A program made the translations under genes and the position numbers. Positions 10,701-22,340 of a stretch of DNA of 64,000 bases are shown here, one piece after another (the stretch's first letter is position 1; each line of letters starts with the position of its first letter). The stretch spans positions 37,594,566-37,658,565 of the forward strand of contig NC_086375.1 of NCBI RefSeq assembly GCF_036588685.1. Direction: 5' to 3'. The notes under the pieces were generated by a model. That model did not search any database. It was not told the origin of the DNA and was given only the letters and a program-made list of their open reading frames with translations. This DNA comes from Mytilus trossulus. Taxonomy: Eukaryota > Mollusca > Bivalvia > Mytilida > Mytilidae.

Positions 10701-13700
10701 TAGTATTACTCTTTCCAAGACTTGCAATGGTCATTTTCATCTTATTGCAATGCGGACTGATGTTCTATGCACTTTTATAAGATTCCATTGGTTTGATGAA
10801 GATATTAACCTTTATCCTTTATGGAAAACTGTTGTTTGCGCTCGTGTACATTTGTCAATTTTATCCTCATTATTTCAACAAGAAATAATTTGACGTTATT
10901 ATAAGTCATTCCTCTCTGTATTCATATGTTTAAAGTTTTTGTAATATGGCCACTGAAAATCGAAATGTTTCTAGTTGTTTTATTTAATTATTTTAATTGT
11001 TACCAATATAACAACTGTACCACTGAATTAATCGTGAGATAAAAAAAAATAGTACTTACTTTATCAGTGTGTTCTTCCACTACGTATTTAAGTGACTTAG
11101 AATTAGTACATGGTTTGGTACCTAAAATAAAATAAATCGTTAAATTAATAGTCATTATACAAGGTGAAGTATTTGTATCTCAGCAAAGTAAAATGGGAAT
11201 AATCTTAAATAATTTAAGAGTGCTTGACGATTCACTTTTGCTTAAATCTTCTTTTATATAATTTTGGGATTTGTTCATTTTGTTTATCTTCTTGGAATTT
11301 TAAATCTTTATTTTATTTTCATTTTAAAAGGAGTTTCCCGAAAAGTCATTTGAGAAAATATGTGAAGCACTTTAAAACTTTGTTAACTCAGCTTCATTCT
11401 GTTGTTTTCTGGCGAAACGCAAAAGCCTGTAATTTTGTTGTTTATAGTTTGTTTCATTTTGCATGTGTAAAATGCTTATTTGTTTTAAACCATTTGATTG
11501 ACCGTCGCGTCATATGTCAATTTTATATCTGTTCTTATGTTCTCTGTTGTAAGGTTGGGGTTGAGTGTCACTGATAAGTCTTTTGTAGTCGAAACGCGCG
11601 TCTGGCGTTAATATAAACTTCCAATCCCGGTATCTATGATGAGTTTATCGGTGGTGTTGCAAAACTGGTAATATATTAAAAAAATTATAATTACATTTTC
11701 CTTAAAATTTATGAAACATAAGAAAAAAAGACATTAAAACAAACTGTCATAAATATATATAATTCTTCGTAGCAAATGATAGCATGCCCAGGAGGTACAT
11801 CTAAGGTAAACGTAACATTTCTTTTTGTATTAAGCAGAAAGTTACATTTACCTCTTAAAAGCCTAACTGGACACTCTGTCAAGATATTACGAAAGAATAA
11901 CGAAATTTACAAATATTTACCTCGAGCATTTAAAAACCACTTTGTTTGTTCTGGAGGTTCCAATCTGTTCTTCACCTGTAAATATACATGTTTAAATAGT
12001 TCAAGTTTAGGACAAGACGTTTCATGGAAAGAAAAAAATAATATAATCCAATCGTCATAACCACTATCCCCTCCATCCTTTCCCCAGAAAGTGCTCTTCT
12101 AAATAAGACTTATCGACGTCTTTGTACTTATAAGAGCAACATGAAGCTTGCCACATGTGGATCAGGATTTCATTACCTTTCTCTTTCTGTAGCGCTTGAT
12201 ATCAACCTCGTGCTTTCCTTAGGACATACTTTGATTTTTCTATGTTGTGTTTTGTATACTGTTATTTTTTGTTTGCTCTTTGTTCTATTGTTCTCTTTTA
12301 ATTTGCCATGGTTTTGTAAAAAAATATCGGCTGTTTTAGTTTGGATGTCATTTTGGCACTTTTGCTTCTTTTTTATATTTTTTTTTGTAATCAACGATTT
12401 TTTACAAATTTAATAGCATACTTTTATTCTTTTCTAATATCAAAGCTTTTATTGTTTCAGTATGTTGCGATCAAGTTTTGCAGATTCTATGTATATGCCT
12501 TCGCTACTAGTTTATAACCAATAAAACTTACTGGAAATTTGAATTCCGTCAATGACTGTTTAACTGTTTCAATTTGAAAGTCAATCCTATCTGCAAAACA
12601 AAATAATCTATTAGATATACCAGATTTTTAGGCGTCATTCGGCGGAAACAAAGTATTCCAATGACCAGACACGTAAAAACAAAAGCTATACAACTTTTGA
12701 CAAAAAGATTTAATAATTTAACATAAGAAAAAAAGTTGCCATAAATACTTCAGTCATAGTAAACAAACAAACCAAACCTCGTCATGTAATGTTGCCATTT
12801 TGGCGGTATATTTAACATTGCCATGAAGCGCAAGGTTTGGCTAGCCACAAAACCAGGTTCAACCTAGTGTGTTTATTTAAATGTCATGTACCAACTCAAG
12901 AATATGGCAGTTGTTATTTAATAGTTCGTTTTGATGTATGTTGTATTTTCGGTTTTGTTTGGTTGCACTTCAGGGTTCTTTTGTTTCCTTGTTTTCCTGT
13001 TATAGTTGATGTTTTTTCTCTCAATCGATTGATGACTTTTGAACAGCGTTATAACATTGCTGTCTTTGTTTACATTGACCTTTGCTATTGAATAATAGTT
13101 CTTTCATTGGCTATCATACCAAATATTTTGATATTGTTACTTTCAGTATAGAACTATTTGAGGCTTGTGGAAGTAATACAATGCTCTACTTTTGAGAGAT
13201 CATGTATATACACCAACAAATGTCTAGTTTAAAGAATATTACCTTCTTTGGAACGTGTGTTAACTTCGTATATAGTTTGAAATTTCTGCTCCAAAAACTT
13301 CGGTTTCTTTAGGTATTCCTCCAAAGCATTTGCTATGTAACAGCACTGGTCAAAATAGATCTCAAACTGTGATTCTGTTATATTTGTATTTGTTAAATGA
13401 CATAACTCGTTTCTAATTCTCATCAGCGTTGTTATAAGTATTTCAACATTGTTTTTCTCGTGAATATGTCGAAGAAGTACCGCTATGGTTGTTATGTCGA
13501 AAGGTCTGTATCCCGTTCTTGAAGCATTGCATATGAGTTCTTCTTCTCTTTGTGTAAATCGTTTCTTTAACTTGTTTTTAACTGCATTATAGTAGTCTTC
13601 TATTTTAGAATTGGCAATAGAATGATGTAAAAGTTCCCTGAGGAGCTCAGTCAAATCATCAAATATAATTTTGTTCAAAATAGATAAATACTTATTACAC

Positions 13701-13744
13701 TCCAGTAGTATGTAGTCCTCTGAAGACGTTATAGGAAACGGCAT
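7745..13744 (-). CDS. HEPN-TIR protein, putative innate-immune signalling factor
   Basis: Eight coding exons (minus): 13243-13744 (spliced exon probably from 13783), 12532-12590, 11921-11975, 11060-11121, 10320-10423, 9045-9788, 8591-8700, 7745-8175. All introns are GT-AG, all phases match, and the sum is 2067 nt, predicting 688 aa. Residues 1-150 resemble the DZIP3-type HEPN domain: helices, a YRPFDITTIAVLLRHI segment, then RIRNELCH at 109-116 with the HEPN R-x4-H motif (R111, H116). Residues about 190-510, largely from one 744-bp exon, form a polar serine-rich linker with basic patches (FRRKQRKKYSK). Residues about 547-688 are a TIR domain: AVVLYSE, FVLLSQHY, RVIPVL, LPTEFRAIKPVNY. I see no glutamate at the NADase position in the helix after FVLLSQHYHESK, so I infer an adaptor role rather than NAD cleavage. 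The start is the first in-frame ATG of exon 1; a stop precedes the acceptor at 13783. HEPN domains are often RNases and TIR domains mediate Toll-type signalling; this combined function is inference. Confidence 0.85.
11560..11650 (+). repeat. 355-family junction fragment in an HEPN-TIR intron
   Basis: GTGTCACTGATAAGTCTTTT then GTCGAAACGCGCGTCTGGCG then AATCCCGGTATC. The core is changed (CTGATAA), so this hammerhead-like copy is damaged. It lies in the intron between the third and fourth coding exons. Confidence 0.75.
12775..13090 (+). repeat. Dispersed repeat, fuller copy of the 'TTTGGCTAGCCA' family
   Basis: Runs from AAGGTTTGGCTAGCCACAAA through CAACTCAAGAATATGGCAGT and ATTTTCGGTTTTGTTTGGTT to TTTTGAACAGCGTTATAACA. 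It sits in the first coding intron of the HEPN-TIR gene, antisense to it. The 84-codon frame over it is not a gene. Confidence 0.75.
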
Positions 13745-13789
13745 TTTCACATTTTCAGGATTCCTTAAGAAATCCACCAAATTCTAGAA

Positions 13790-14884
13790 AATATAACTAC
13801 CTGAAATAAACGATGGGAAATTTTATTAACTGTGTTAACTTGTCTGAACTGCGTTTAAAACGCCTGTCTAAAAATGTCATCAAAAACAATACGGTAAAAC
13901 ATTTGAAAAACAAGGAGCAGGAAAAGAAAACAGTTAAAATCTCTTAGGTTATATTGCCGAAGTTTATAACTGTTTCAACGTTTGAAGATGCTTAAAAGTT
14001 TAGTATCATGCATACATTGCGTGCCTTGAATAATTGGTAAATCGTTGTTTTGACTTAAGTGCCACTCACTTATGAGTGATGCCTGTACCAAGTCAGGAAT
14101 ATGACAGTTGTTACCCATTCGTTTGATGTGTTTGGACTTTTGATTTTGCCTTTTGATTTTTGATTTTCCTTTTTGAATTTTCCTCGGAGTTCGGTATTTT
14201 TGTGTTTTTACTTTTTATGAATAAGAAACGCGCCTCTGACAAACAAACATATTATTCCTGGTATCTAGGATATTATTTGTTTTCAACACTGGATCTTCCT
14301 GTCGGTTAATATGCTATTAGACGAGCGTTTGTTTTCGTCAGACTCTATATGAACTTCCCGCTTTTTCAATTAACAAGTTAAGATTTCAGTAGTGTTGTAA
14401 GAATATTTTTTTTCAATACCATTTCTGGTTAAACTTTCAGCTTTGAATGTATCACTACCGCAGTATTAAAGCAAACATCTCCAGGGTTTGTTCATTTCTG
14501 TTAACTTACTGCTCACTGAATACTTAATTTATTCAAAAAGATACTGGTTTTTTTTCTACCCCAGAAATAGATTGACTACCTAGCCAAATTTGTCGCGTTC
14601 TTGGTTTTGCGATTTGTTGTTTTTGAAAGCTTAATTCAGTTTCGTATTGATTTTGATTTCAAACACTTTGAAACGATTTGCGTCCCAAATAAGTCTGAAT
14701 TGGATGAAAATCGCAATTAATGTCAAAAAAGTGTAAACCACGAATCTTTCAACTTTTTTTTAATGCTCTAGAAAAAAGAGCGAATTGATTTCGAATTGTA
14801 TTTTTTTTAAATTGCAGGGCACACGTTTAAGTATTTGTCTGAAATACCCAAAATTGAATTGTCTTTCTTATCAATCATATATCA
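13790..14884. repeat. Upstream intron/intergenic sequence with repeat fragments
   Basis: 14090-14215 is a fragment of the dispersed family (TACCAAGTCAGGAATATGAC, then a TTTGATTTTGCC-rich block). 14217-14270 carries GAAACGCGCCTCTG and ATTATTCCTGGTATC, a worn 355-family junction. 14550-14610 (CTACCCCAGAAATAGATT) is another fragment of that unit. No exon was found; the intron from the HEPN-TIR first exon probably crosses here. Confidence 0.55.
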
Positions 14885-16705
14885 ATATAGAAAAATGACA
14901 AGAATTGCATGCAGGCGAAAAATTCACAATTCTAGTATAGTTATCAATACAGTTTAATAATATTACACACAGAAAAATAATCTAATTTTAGATCATGTAT
15001 ATAGATTAATATAGAAGTTTAAAAATAACCATTTCATGGAAATCGTGTTATGATTTAATTTAATGTAAAATATATCAGATTCTTTTGTATTTATTTACTC
15101 CTCCTGTTTTAATCTTTTTTCACCAATTATATCTCAAGTTATAAAATTGTCACATTTTATAAAAATATACCTATCAAAATAGTATTCTTGACATTCGAGA
15201 TTTGCTATGATTACCGACAAATAAACATGACAAAGGTGACGACATCGTCTAATATATAACCTCTAAATCCTTTTCCTGTGTTATATTGTCAATAAAAATG
15301 AAACTTGTAACTTATGATACTCAAATTGACATTTGTAATACACATGAATAAACAACTTACCGACACATCTAAGATGCCTCTATTTAATTTAATTTGATAA
15401 TTCCAACATTTTGACACTGGTCCAAAAAAGATCACGCCATAATAATATGTATAATCTGTAGGTGGGCGAAAATACCCAAAGTTATTTTAAGCTAACGAGG
15501 CGCGAATTTCAAATAATTTGAATGATTGATATCAAATCTTATAGTTTTAAAAAAATGTTATAAAATGGATGATATGGCATACAGACATATATAAATCACA
15601 TGATGTGTATTTAACTTATTAGCCACATGTTTACGTTACTTTTTGATTCATAAAAAAGAACAGTGGCAATATTTACATTCTTTGTATCAACCATCTTCTT
15701 TTTAGAATGTTTGCTCCTTTTACTGAATTACTTCTGAGGAAAAGTTTCAAGAAAGAAGAAAGATCGACTACAACTATTCTGAACATGAATGTATCTCCTA
15801 TATTCAAATCCGACTTTTTGTTTCTTAAAATTCATTTTCATCTGGCGTACAAAATTTTAATCCTGGTATCCCTGGGGAGTTTATTTGCTCAATTAAATGT
15901 TGTATTACTTTTTTCTTGTCTATATGTCTATGATGGAGGTTATTTAGTGTAACTAAATAAGTCACTAACTTCAATAAAGTACTAACAACAATGATTATTA
16001 TTAGTAACTACATTTGTGAAGACCTTGCTAAAAGAGTGTGTTACTTTAAAGATGCATTAACTTGATAGTATTCATTACTATGAAACAATATAGATCTAGT
16101 ACTTTATATTGGAACGTAGTACACTGCATATGTTTGGTCATATTTCAAACTATTTAGGTTAAACAAGTACATTTTAAATCATTTGACTGACATAAACGAA
16201 CAAACAAAAATACCTAATGGAGAAAAAATCAAATCTAATGAAGATGCCACTATTTTTTTTATCAAATTCACTAAACCGCAAAGAAAAGTAAAAAAAACCC
16301 GTTATAATTCGGTGATGTCCAGGTATAAAAAGTGTCTACGACAATAGGAAATATATCAGTGGTTATCCACACAGTCAAATCATGATATAAAAATCTCTCT
16401 TGCAAAAAAAAGTCTTTTGAATATATGCCACTTATTTTCTTTTTCACAAATCTGCTAATTCACAGAGGAAAGTAAGAAATTGAAAGTCGGTGATGTCCAT
16501 GGCAAGTATGAAATGTGATTAAGACTAGTAGGACATATCAGTGGCTATATGTGATAATCCATACAGCCAAATCATAATGGTGCAATTTCAACTGTACATT
16601 TTTATCCTCTCGTGATAGGAGAAAAACGCACTGGGACATGGTTCAAAGGGGGATAAGTATATATGTTAATCACCAAAGTTACCCTGATTCGTTAAATACA
16701 AACGA
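14885..16705 (-). repeat. Segmental duplication, copy A (HEPN-TIR 5' region)
   Basis: About 1.8 kb aligned by eye, in the same order, with copy B at 18010-19985. Anchors: TTTAAAAATAACCATTTC (15019 and 18144), ACCGACACATCTAAGAT (15360 and 18479), GGCGCGAATTTCAAAT (15499 and 18593), CAAAATTTTAATCCTGGTAT (15849 and 19269) and GGGGGATAAGTATA (16649 and 19922). Copy A has an internal duplication of about 170 bp (CGGTGATGTCCA twice, near 16309 and 16489). The copies are well diverged, so the event is not recent. Confidence 0.8.
15361..15440 (-). promoter_or_regulatory. Candidate alternative first exon A of the HEPN-TIR gene
   Basis: Minus-strand exon-like block ending in TTAGATGTGTCG with a strong donor GTAAGT at 15360. 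It aligns with first exon B, but the position of B's ATG is GTG here (15433-15435) and the nearest ATG (15440) is followed by GCG TGA. It therefore probably acts as 5' UTR. A TACAG acceptor-like site upstream leaves open an internal exon. Splicing to 13783 is inferred. Confidence 0.45.
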
Positions 16706-17270
16706 TATTTTTAAATAATTCCAAAATACCCCCACTGGCTTCTAAGCAGATTGCTTTCTATAACACGAACCATTCATCTTCATGTTAATGGTTTAAAATT
16801 TCAGCTTTTCGAGAAACTTCATATTGTAATGATTTCGACTTAAAAACTCTTTTAAATGATTTAAGTGTCACGGATGAGTCTAAATTGGACGAAACGCGCA
16901 TTTGGTACACAATAATTGTGAATATGGTATCTTTGAAAACGTATTTCTATTCTTAAGAAAAATAGAGATAACCAGTTTGGAATTTCAACTCCTTAATATA
17001 CGGAGCAGAAACTTGCTTTGGTGTCAAAACCAAAAATAACCCTGTCTTTAAACAACAAAGAGGTCATAGGAAATCGTATATAAATATAGAAACCAGATGC
17101 TCCGCTGAACGCAGCTTGATACGACTGCAGAGGTCAAACCCTTAACAGTTGGGGCAAGTATAGACACAACTTTCAAGAATGAGTCAGCGCTGAATTTAGA
17201 TTGTGATTAAATAGTTGACACATAATAGGTTTCTGACACAGAATGGATGTGTTTTAGGAACTTAACAAAT
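16706..17270. repeat. Spacer between duplicates, with a 355-family junction
   Basis: 16861-16930 carries AAGTGTCACGGATGAGTCTA, GGACGAAACGCGCATTTGGT and ATATGGTATC, a junction fragment with the core altered to CGGATGA. Otherwise nothing was recognised. Confidence 0.6.
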
Positions 17271-18060
17271 TTAAATTGGACATTTACCTATTATGGTTAT
17301 GGTCCAATATCCAAAATCTAAATACATGCTAAGATTCAGCATATCAATGAACTCTAGGAATTCAATTTTTGATGAAATCAAATAAAGTTCAATTTCAGAC
17401 CGTTTAGAACTCAATTTGTACCAATTTGATAAATGGGCCAAAATATCAAAATTCTAAATGCATGGTTAGATTCAGCATAAAAAAGAACCCCATATATTTA
17501 TCTTTTGTTGAAATCAAACATAGAAAAATTTTCAACCCTGATTTCGACCAACTTGAAAACTGGGCCTATCATCAAAAATCTAAGTACATCTTTAGATTCA
17601 GCAAATCAAAGAACCCCAAGAATTCAATTTTTGTAAAAAATCAAACTAAGATTAATTTACCCTTTGGATATTAATTCCTAAACTGTTCGGACCAAAACTC
17701 CAAAAAATCAATTCCAACCGTCCTGTTGTGGTCATAAACCCTCAAAGATTTCTATTTAATTATACTAAAGTTATTGTGCGAAAACCAAGTTAAAGCTTAT
17801 TTTGCATTTTTGGACCCTAATCCCTGAGCTGTTGGGACCAAAACCCCAAAAATCAATCCCAACCTTCCTTAAAACCATGTGTTAAAATTTAATTGATTTC
17901 TATTTACTTATACTAAAGTTATTATCCGATAATCTTAGGACGACGCTGACGACGCAGTCGACATGATACCAATATGTTACCAATATACAACCAAAATATT
18001 TTTAATTTTCGCGGTCGTTTAAAAGTGACAAAAAATAGAATGCATGCCTAATGATCGCAA
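17271..18060 (+). repeat. Dispersed repeat ('CTGTTGGGACCAAAACCCCA' family)
   Basis: Internal sub-repeats of roughly 100-150 bp: AGATTCAGCA...AAAGAACCCCA occurs three times (from 17333, 17470 and 17594) and CCAAAAATCAATCCCAACC-type blocks twice. It ends in GACGACGCTGACGACGCAGT, a tail I recognise as abundant in mussel DNA. The 82-codon frame inside is not a gene. Class unknown to me. Confidence 0.7.
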
Positions 18061-18479
18061 TTCTACTAGTTGTCAATGATAAAATTACCCACAAGAGATA
18101 GACATTTTGTTTATGTTGTCTAAATATATATATATATTGAAAAGTTTAAAAATAACCATTTCGTTGAAATCATATGACTTCATCATAATTCATGTAAAAC
18201 TTGTGACCTTTTATATGTATGTTCTTCCCCGCCCGGTCTGCATCTATTTAACATCATTAATTCTCACAAATTATAATTGCCACACATGATTACAATTTCC
18301 GTGTTAATTAAAACAATATTTTGCATTCCGATATTTACTATGATAATACTGACCTCACAAGGGTGACGAAATCGACTAATATATGACCTCTTAATCGCCT
18401 TCCTGTGAAAGCTTGCCTATAAATATGAAACATATCTGTATGTGATTGAAATTAACAACTAAGACCAAATAAAACTTAC

Positions 18480-18545
18480 CGACACATCTAAGATCTCCAA
18501 ATGATTCAAATGGCTTGGCAATGATTCCAGGAAAGATCATGCCAT
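18480..18545 (-). promoter_or_regulatory. Candidate alternative first exon B of the HEPN-TIR gene
   Basis: ATG at 18540-18538 opens 20 codons (begins MIFPGIIAKPF) to a GTAAGT donor at 18479. Joined to the acceptor at 13783, the frame stops after nine more codons, before the main ATG at 13744. It would therefore be a 29-codon upstream ORF and not the protein start. Joining is inferred. Confidence 0.45.
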
Positions 18546-18558
18546 TAGAAAGGTCAAC

Positions 18559-18567
18559 GGAATTTCC
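18559..18567. promoter_or_regulatory. kappa-B-like site GGAATTTCC
   Basis: Palindromic CGGAATTTCCG core about 20 bp upstream of the first-exon-B ATG, fitting the Rel/NF-kB consensus. It is absent at the aligned place in copy A. Short motifs occur by chance; the immune-type gene makes it plausible. Confidence 0.3.
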
Positions 18568-19985
18568 GAAAGTTATTTAAAATTCTTTTAAAGGCGCGAA
18601 TTTCAAATCGCTTTAATGATTGATAGTTTCAATTATATATTTAAGAATGCCATACTGAAAAATACACATCATATGTGTATAGTTAATTCGTTGACAAATC
18701 TATTATGTTACTTTTAAATTCATTGACAGATCTAAAAAAAGAACTTCGTCTGATATTTACATTCTATGCTTAATATAAATCATCTGAAACACCTTTTAAA
18801 GTCATATGAAACGATCGAGTGGTGAAAAATAATGGTTGTCCAATTCTTGAACCAATGCATGTATACATCATAAACTTAGTCCTTTGTGCATGATTTTATC
18901 ATTATTTTCGCAAATATATCATATAATCGTCAATTTTTTTTCTCTCTGGTTGTTATGATTTAACAAATATGGCTGCTCATTAAATGCCGTGTTTTGAAGC
19001 CGAGTTTTACCGATTGTCACCTTATAGTAAACAAATCACAAAAAGCATGGGTCTTGAGCATGTGTTTAACATTTATAATCAGATATTTGTTTATTTCAAT
19101 GACAGATCCATGCGTATTGTGGTCACCGGATTTTTACGAGGAGGGTTACGCTCGGGTCACTATGCATACGGAAAATATGTCGGCGAGTTTTGAACAGCGG
19201 TATACTACTGTTGCCTTTATTTCTTATATTTAAATCTGAGAACTCATTTTAAAACGTGTGTCTAGCATACAAAATTTTAATCCTGGTATCCATGAGGGGT
19301 TTACTTTGACAGTTAGATGTTGTATCATATTTTTTTCAATCATGCCTATATATCAATCCTTGGGGTATTTTTAAGATTTAATAATTGACTTTCTTTCAAT
19401 AAAGTTACAACAATAATAATCATAAAGAAAACCTTGCTAAACTAAAGAATGTTACTTTATAAATTTATTTACCAATTATTGGCCTTTGTCAGGCAAGATG
19501 CATAAACAACATAGTTCAATTATTATCATCATGAAATATATAATTGTATACGTTTGGTGTGTAGTAACAAGGACCATTGAAGTTGTTTGGCGAAGTTTTA
19601 ACAATGTATTTTGGTTAAAACAGGTATATTTTAAATCATTAGACTGGCATTAAAGGATATATAAAATCCCTTTTGGAAAAAAAGTCTTATGTTTATATAC
19701 CGGTACTACTTTTTTTACACCACAAAGGAAAGTAAAAAATACGGGAATAAGTCGGTGATGTTCACTTATAAAATGTGATTACGACTTGTAGTTATTTGTG
19801 ACACTTATTTTCGTCACAGCCAAATCATGATGGAGCAATTTCAACTGCACCTTTTAAATTTTATATCCCCTCTTATATTGATCGCGATAGGAGAAAATCA
19901 CACTGGAACATGGTTCCAACAGGGGGATAAGTATAAATTTTAATCTCTCAAATTATCCTGTTTCGTTACATACACATGACATCGT

Positions 19986-20879
19986 TATCTTAATTCGTTA
20001 ATAACCATCACAGACTACTTAGTAGTTTGCACATTAACACTAGCTATGCTTCCTTGACGGGCGTTTTTCATCGATTTCGCCAATGCAGTATACCGATTCC
20101 TTTATATTGTGATAAAACATACTTTAAGATGGTTCAGCGATGTTCTGTTAATCCGGTAAATTTTGGTATTAAACGAACAAAATTTAGTGAAAACAACAGG
20201 AATCGCATAAACTACAAGGTAATTATTCAGCAGTTTACCAATGTTCAAATATCATAAATACATTAAGAAGATACAGATAATAGGAAAACGGAAGTAATCG
20301 CATAAACTTTAACAATGAGCAAGACATTGTGCGTCGACGTGTCAATTAATAAGTGTCTCCTATTATTGGTACATCGATGTCGGAATCGGAATAAGGATGT
20401 ATTCGGAAAAATTTACAGGTCAGACATTTATTTCTTGTATCTAAAGAAACAAGACCACAAAAACATGTTGCAAATATAAACTCATCACAGATACCAGTAT
20501 TGAAGCGCGTTGCATGTGATTCATACACAGACACATATTATTGGTCAACCAATTTTGCATAGAGACGGTGAAACTTGTACTAATCAATATATGCATATAT
20601 ATTATCGAGACATGTTATAAATATATATATGGAAGTTGGCAATTGGTCTATATGAAGGTTTTATATATATTTTACTACATATAAGTAAAGAAATATTGTC
20701 CTAATGTGTATACTCCCGACCTCTTTAAATATCAATTCGGTAATCTCATCTTTAATGCCCAGCATTTTATTATTAAAATAAATGTGTATTTGTTGTTGAA
20801 ATTAGTATCACTTCTTCTGTATTAACACGAATTATCATTGAAGTGGTCGTAATTATAATTTAATTGTTTACAAATCTTT
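19986..20879. other. Intergenic sequence, no gene seen
   Basis: AT-rich. Open frames at 20027-20257 and 20346-20534 have no recognisable domain or splice context. Confidence 0.5.
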
Positions 20880-21020
20880 TAACTTTTTATTCAAGTTCTA
20901 AGGATTTCCTACCCAAGAAATAGATTACCTTAGCTAAATTTGGCAAAGCATTTCGGAATATTTTGTCCTCAATAATCTCCAACTTGGTACTATATTTTTT
21001 TAACTCGAGCATCACTGTTC
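20880..21020 (+). repeat. 355-unit fragment, forward
   Basis: CTAAGGATTTCCTACCCAAG, TAGATTACCTTAGCTAAATT and ATTTTGTCCTCAATAATCTC match the last third of the unit, breaking off at GAGCATCACTG before the core. Confidence 0.75.
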
Positions 21021-21424
21021 AAAAGTAAAATAACAAATATACCAATCGCTGAGGAAAATTCTTAAAATACAAAAGTTCCTAGCAAATGGCAAAATCGAAA
21101 GTTCAAACGCATCAATCGAATGAATAACAGCTTTCGAATCGCGAGTCCGACATACAAAATGCTAAGCAGAGTATTATGATGAGTATATCTTCACAAGTAC
21201 GATTTTTCGTGACCTTAAACAATTGAAGTATGTTTACTTCGATTTTAACTTTTAAAGAGAAGCCTTTGTTTTATGGGTCAATCTAACTCGTCACTTTTCC
21301 GATTTAACATGGGTAATGGTAACCTTACTATTATACATGCAAAATTCAAAGATCGATTCCATAGCGAAGTTGTTGCCAAAGTCTGTTACATTTCCAATCT
21401 TGATGAAGTTACTAGGAATCAAAA

Positions 21425-21760
21425 GGTACCAGGCTTATAATTTTATACGTCAGACGCGCGTTTTGTCTACAGAAGATTCTTCAGCGACTTAGATCTTAAA
21501 AATTAGAAATCCAAAACAAGTTCAAAGTGAAGAGCATTGAGGACCAAAAATTCCAAAAAGTTGTGCAAAATACAGCTAAGGTTATCTTTGGCTTGGATAG
21601 GAAAATCCTTAGTATTTTTAATAATTTATATTTTTTCAAACAGTAAATTTATAAAAATTAATATATAATTGATATTCATGTCAAAACCGAAGTGCTGACT
21701 ACTGGGCTGGTGATACCCTCGGGGACGAAACTTTCACCAGCATTGGCATCTACTAAATTG
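21425..21760 (-). repeat. 355-unit copy, reverse orientation, nearly full length
   Basis: Contains the reverse complement of the junction (CAGACGCGCGTTTTGTCTAC) and the whole body, through GAAGTGCTGACTACTGGGCT and CCTCGGGGACGAAACTTTCA. The core is damaged (GACAAAAC for GACGAAAC). It is a single copy, so the family also moves or survives as monomers. Confidence 0.8.
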
Positions 21761-21959
21761 ACATTAATAGATACATGTGGTCCATGACCGAATTAAAAAC
21801 TGAGACACTGGTACTGCCATAAAGTGCATTATGGCTACTTGTAAAGTGATAATGTTCGTTGTTCTTTATAAAACATTGCTAGAGTAGCATTTAGATTCAG
21901 AATATATCTCTGTTAGAAGTATCACCATAATGGGAAAAAAACACAGGCAGAGAAAAATC

Positions 21960-22150
21960 AGGGTTACAAACTTAAACTGAGATTAAAAAACATCAGCTAT
22001 AAGAAGAAAACAAGGAAACAACAGAAACACTGGAGTACAACAACAAAACAGAACTACAATGCAACACACACAGAAACGAACTATAAGATAACAACTGCCA
22101 CTTTCCTGAATTGGTACAGTACAAAACCGCCCACTTTTATGACATTGTTT
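21960..22150 (-). repeat. Dispersed 'TTTGGCTAGCCA' family fragment, reverse
   Basis: GAACTATAAGATAACAACTG and CCTGAATTGGTACAGTACAA are reverse complements of the AATATGGCAGTTGTTAT/CTTGAGTTGGTAC-type blocks. Confidence 0.65.
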
Positions 22151-22154
22151 GATT

Positions 22155-22340
22155 GATTAATTGTTGGTTGCTTAACGTCCAGTGGCAAATATTTCATGCA
22201 TATTCAGGACGATATGACATTGTTAAATATAACACTAAAATGATAACATTACACGACAGGACTACAGTACAAATAAATGCAAGAACATTATGACAGAGAA
22301 ATACGCAAATAAACATTATAAAAGTACATTTCGAAATGCT
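22155..22340 (+). repeat. Dispersed repeat (GATTGATT...TCCAGTGGCAA)
   Basis: TTAACGTCCAGTGGCAAATA, then TTTCATGCATATTCAGGACG. A weaker copy lies at 55795-55880. The minus-strand 75-codon frame here is not a gene. Confidence 0.55.

Larger units (their letters stand above)
18010..19985 (-). repeat. Segmental duplication, copy B (HEPN-TIR 5' region)
   Basis: Partner of copy A, same orientation, about 3.1 kb apart. It is longer than A mainly because of inserted repeat sequence around 18960-19240, including the TTTGAACAGCGGTATACTAC tail at 19188-19210. Both copies hold the worn AATCCTGGTATCC fragment, so that insertion predates the duplication. Confidence 0.78.

Noticed and set aside
12141-12413. 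Overlapping 90-aa (+) and 73-aa (-) frames
   Set aside because: Low-complexity F/L/C-rich or K/Q-rich translations of a T-rich intron; no domain, no splice sites in register.
17426-17674. 82-aa plus-strand frame
   Set aside because: Lies in a dispersed repeat with internal sub-repeats; it owes its length to repetition.
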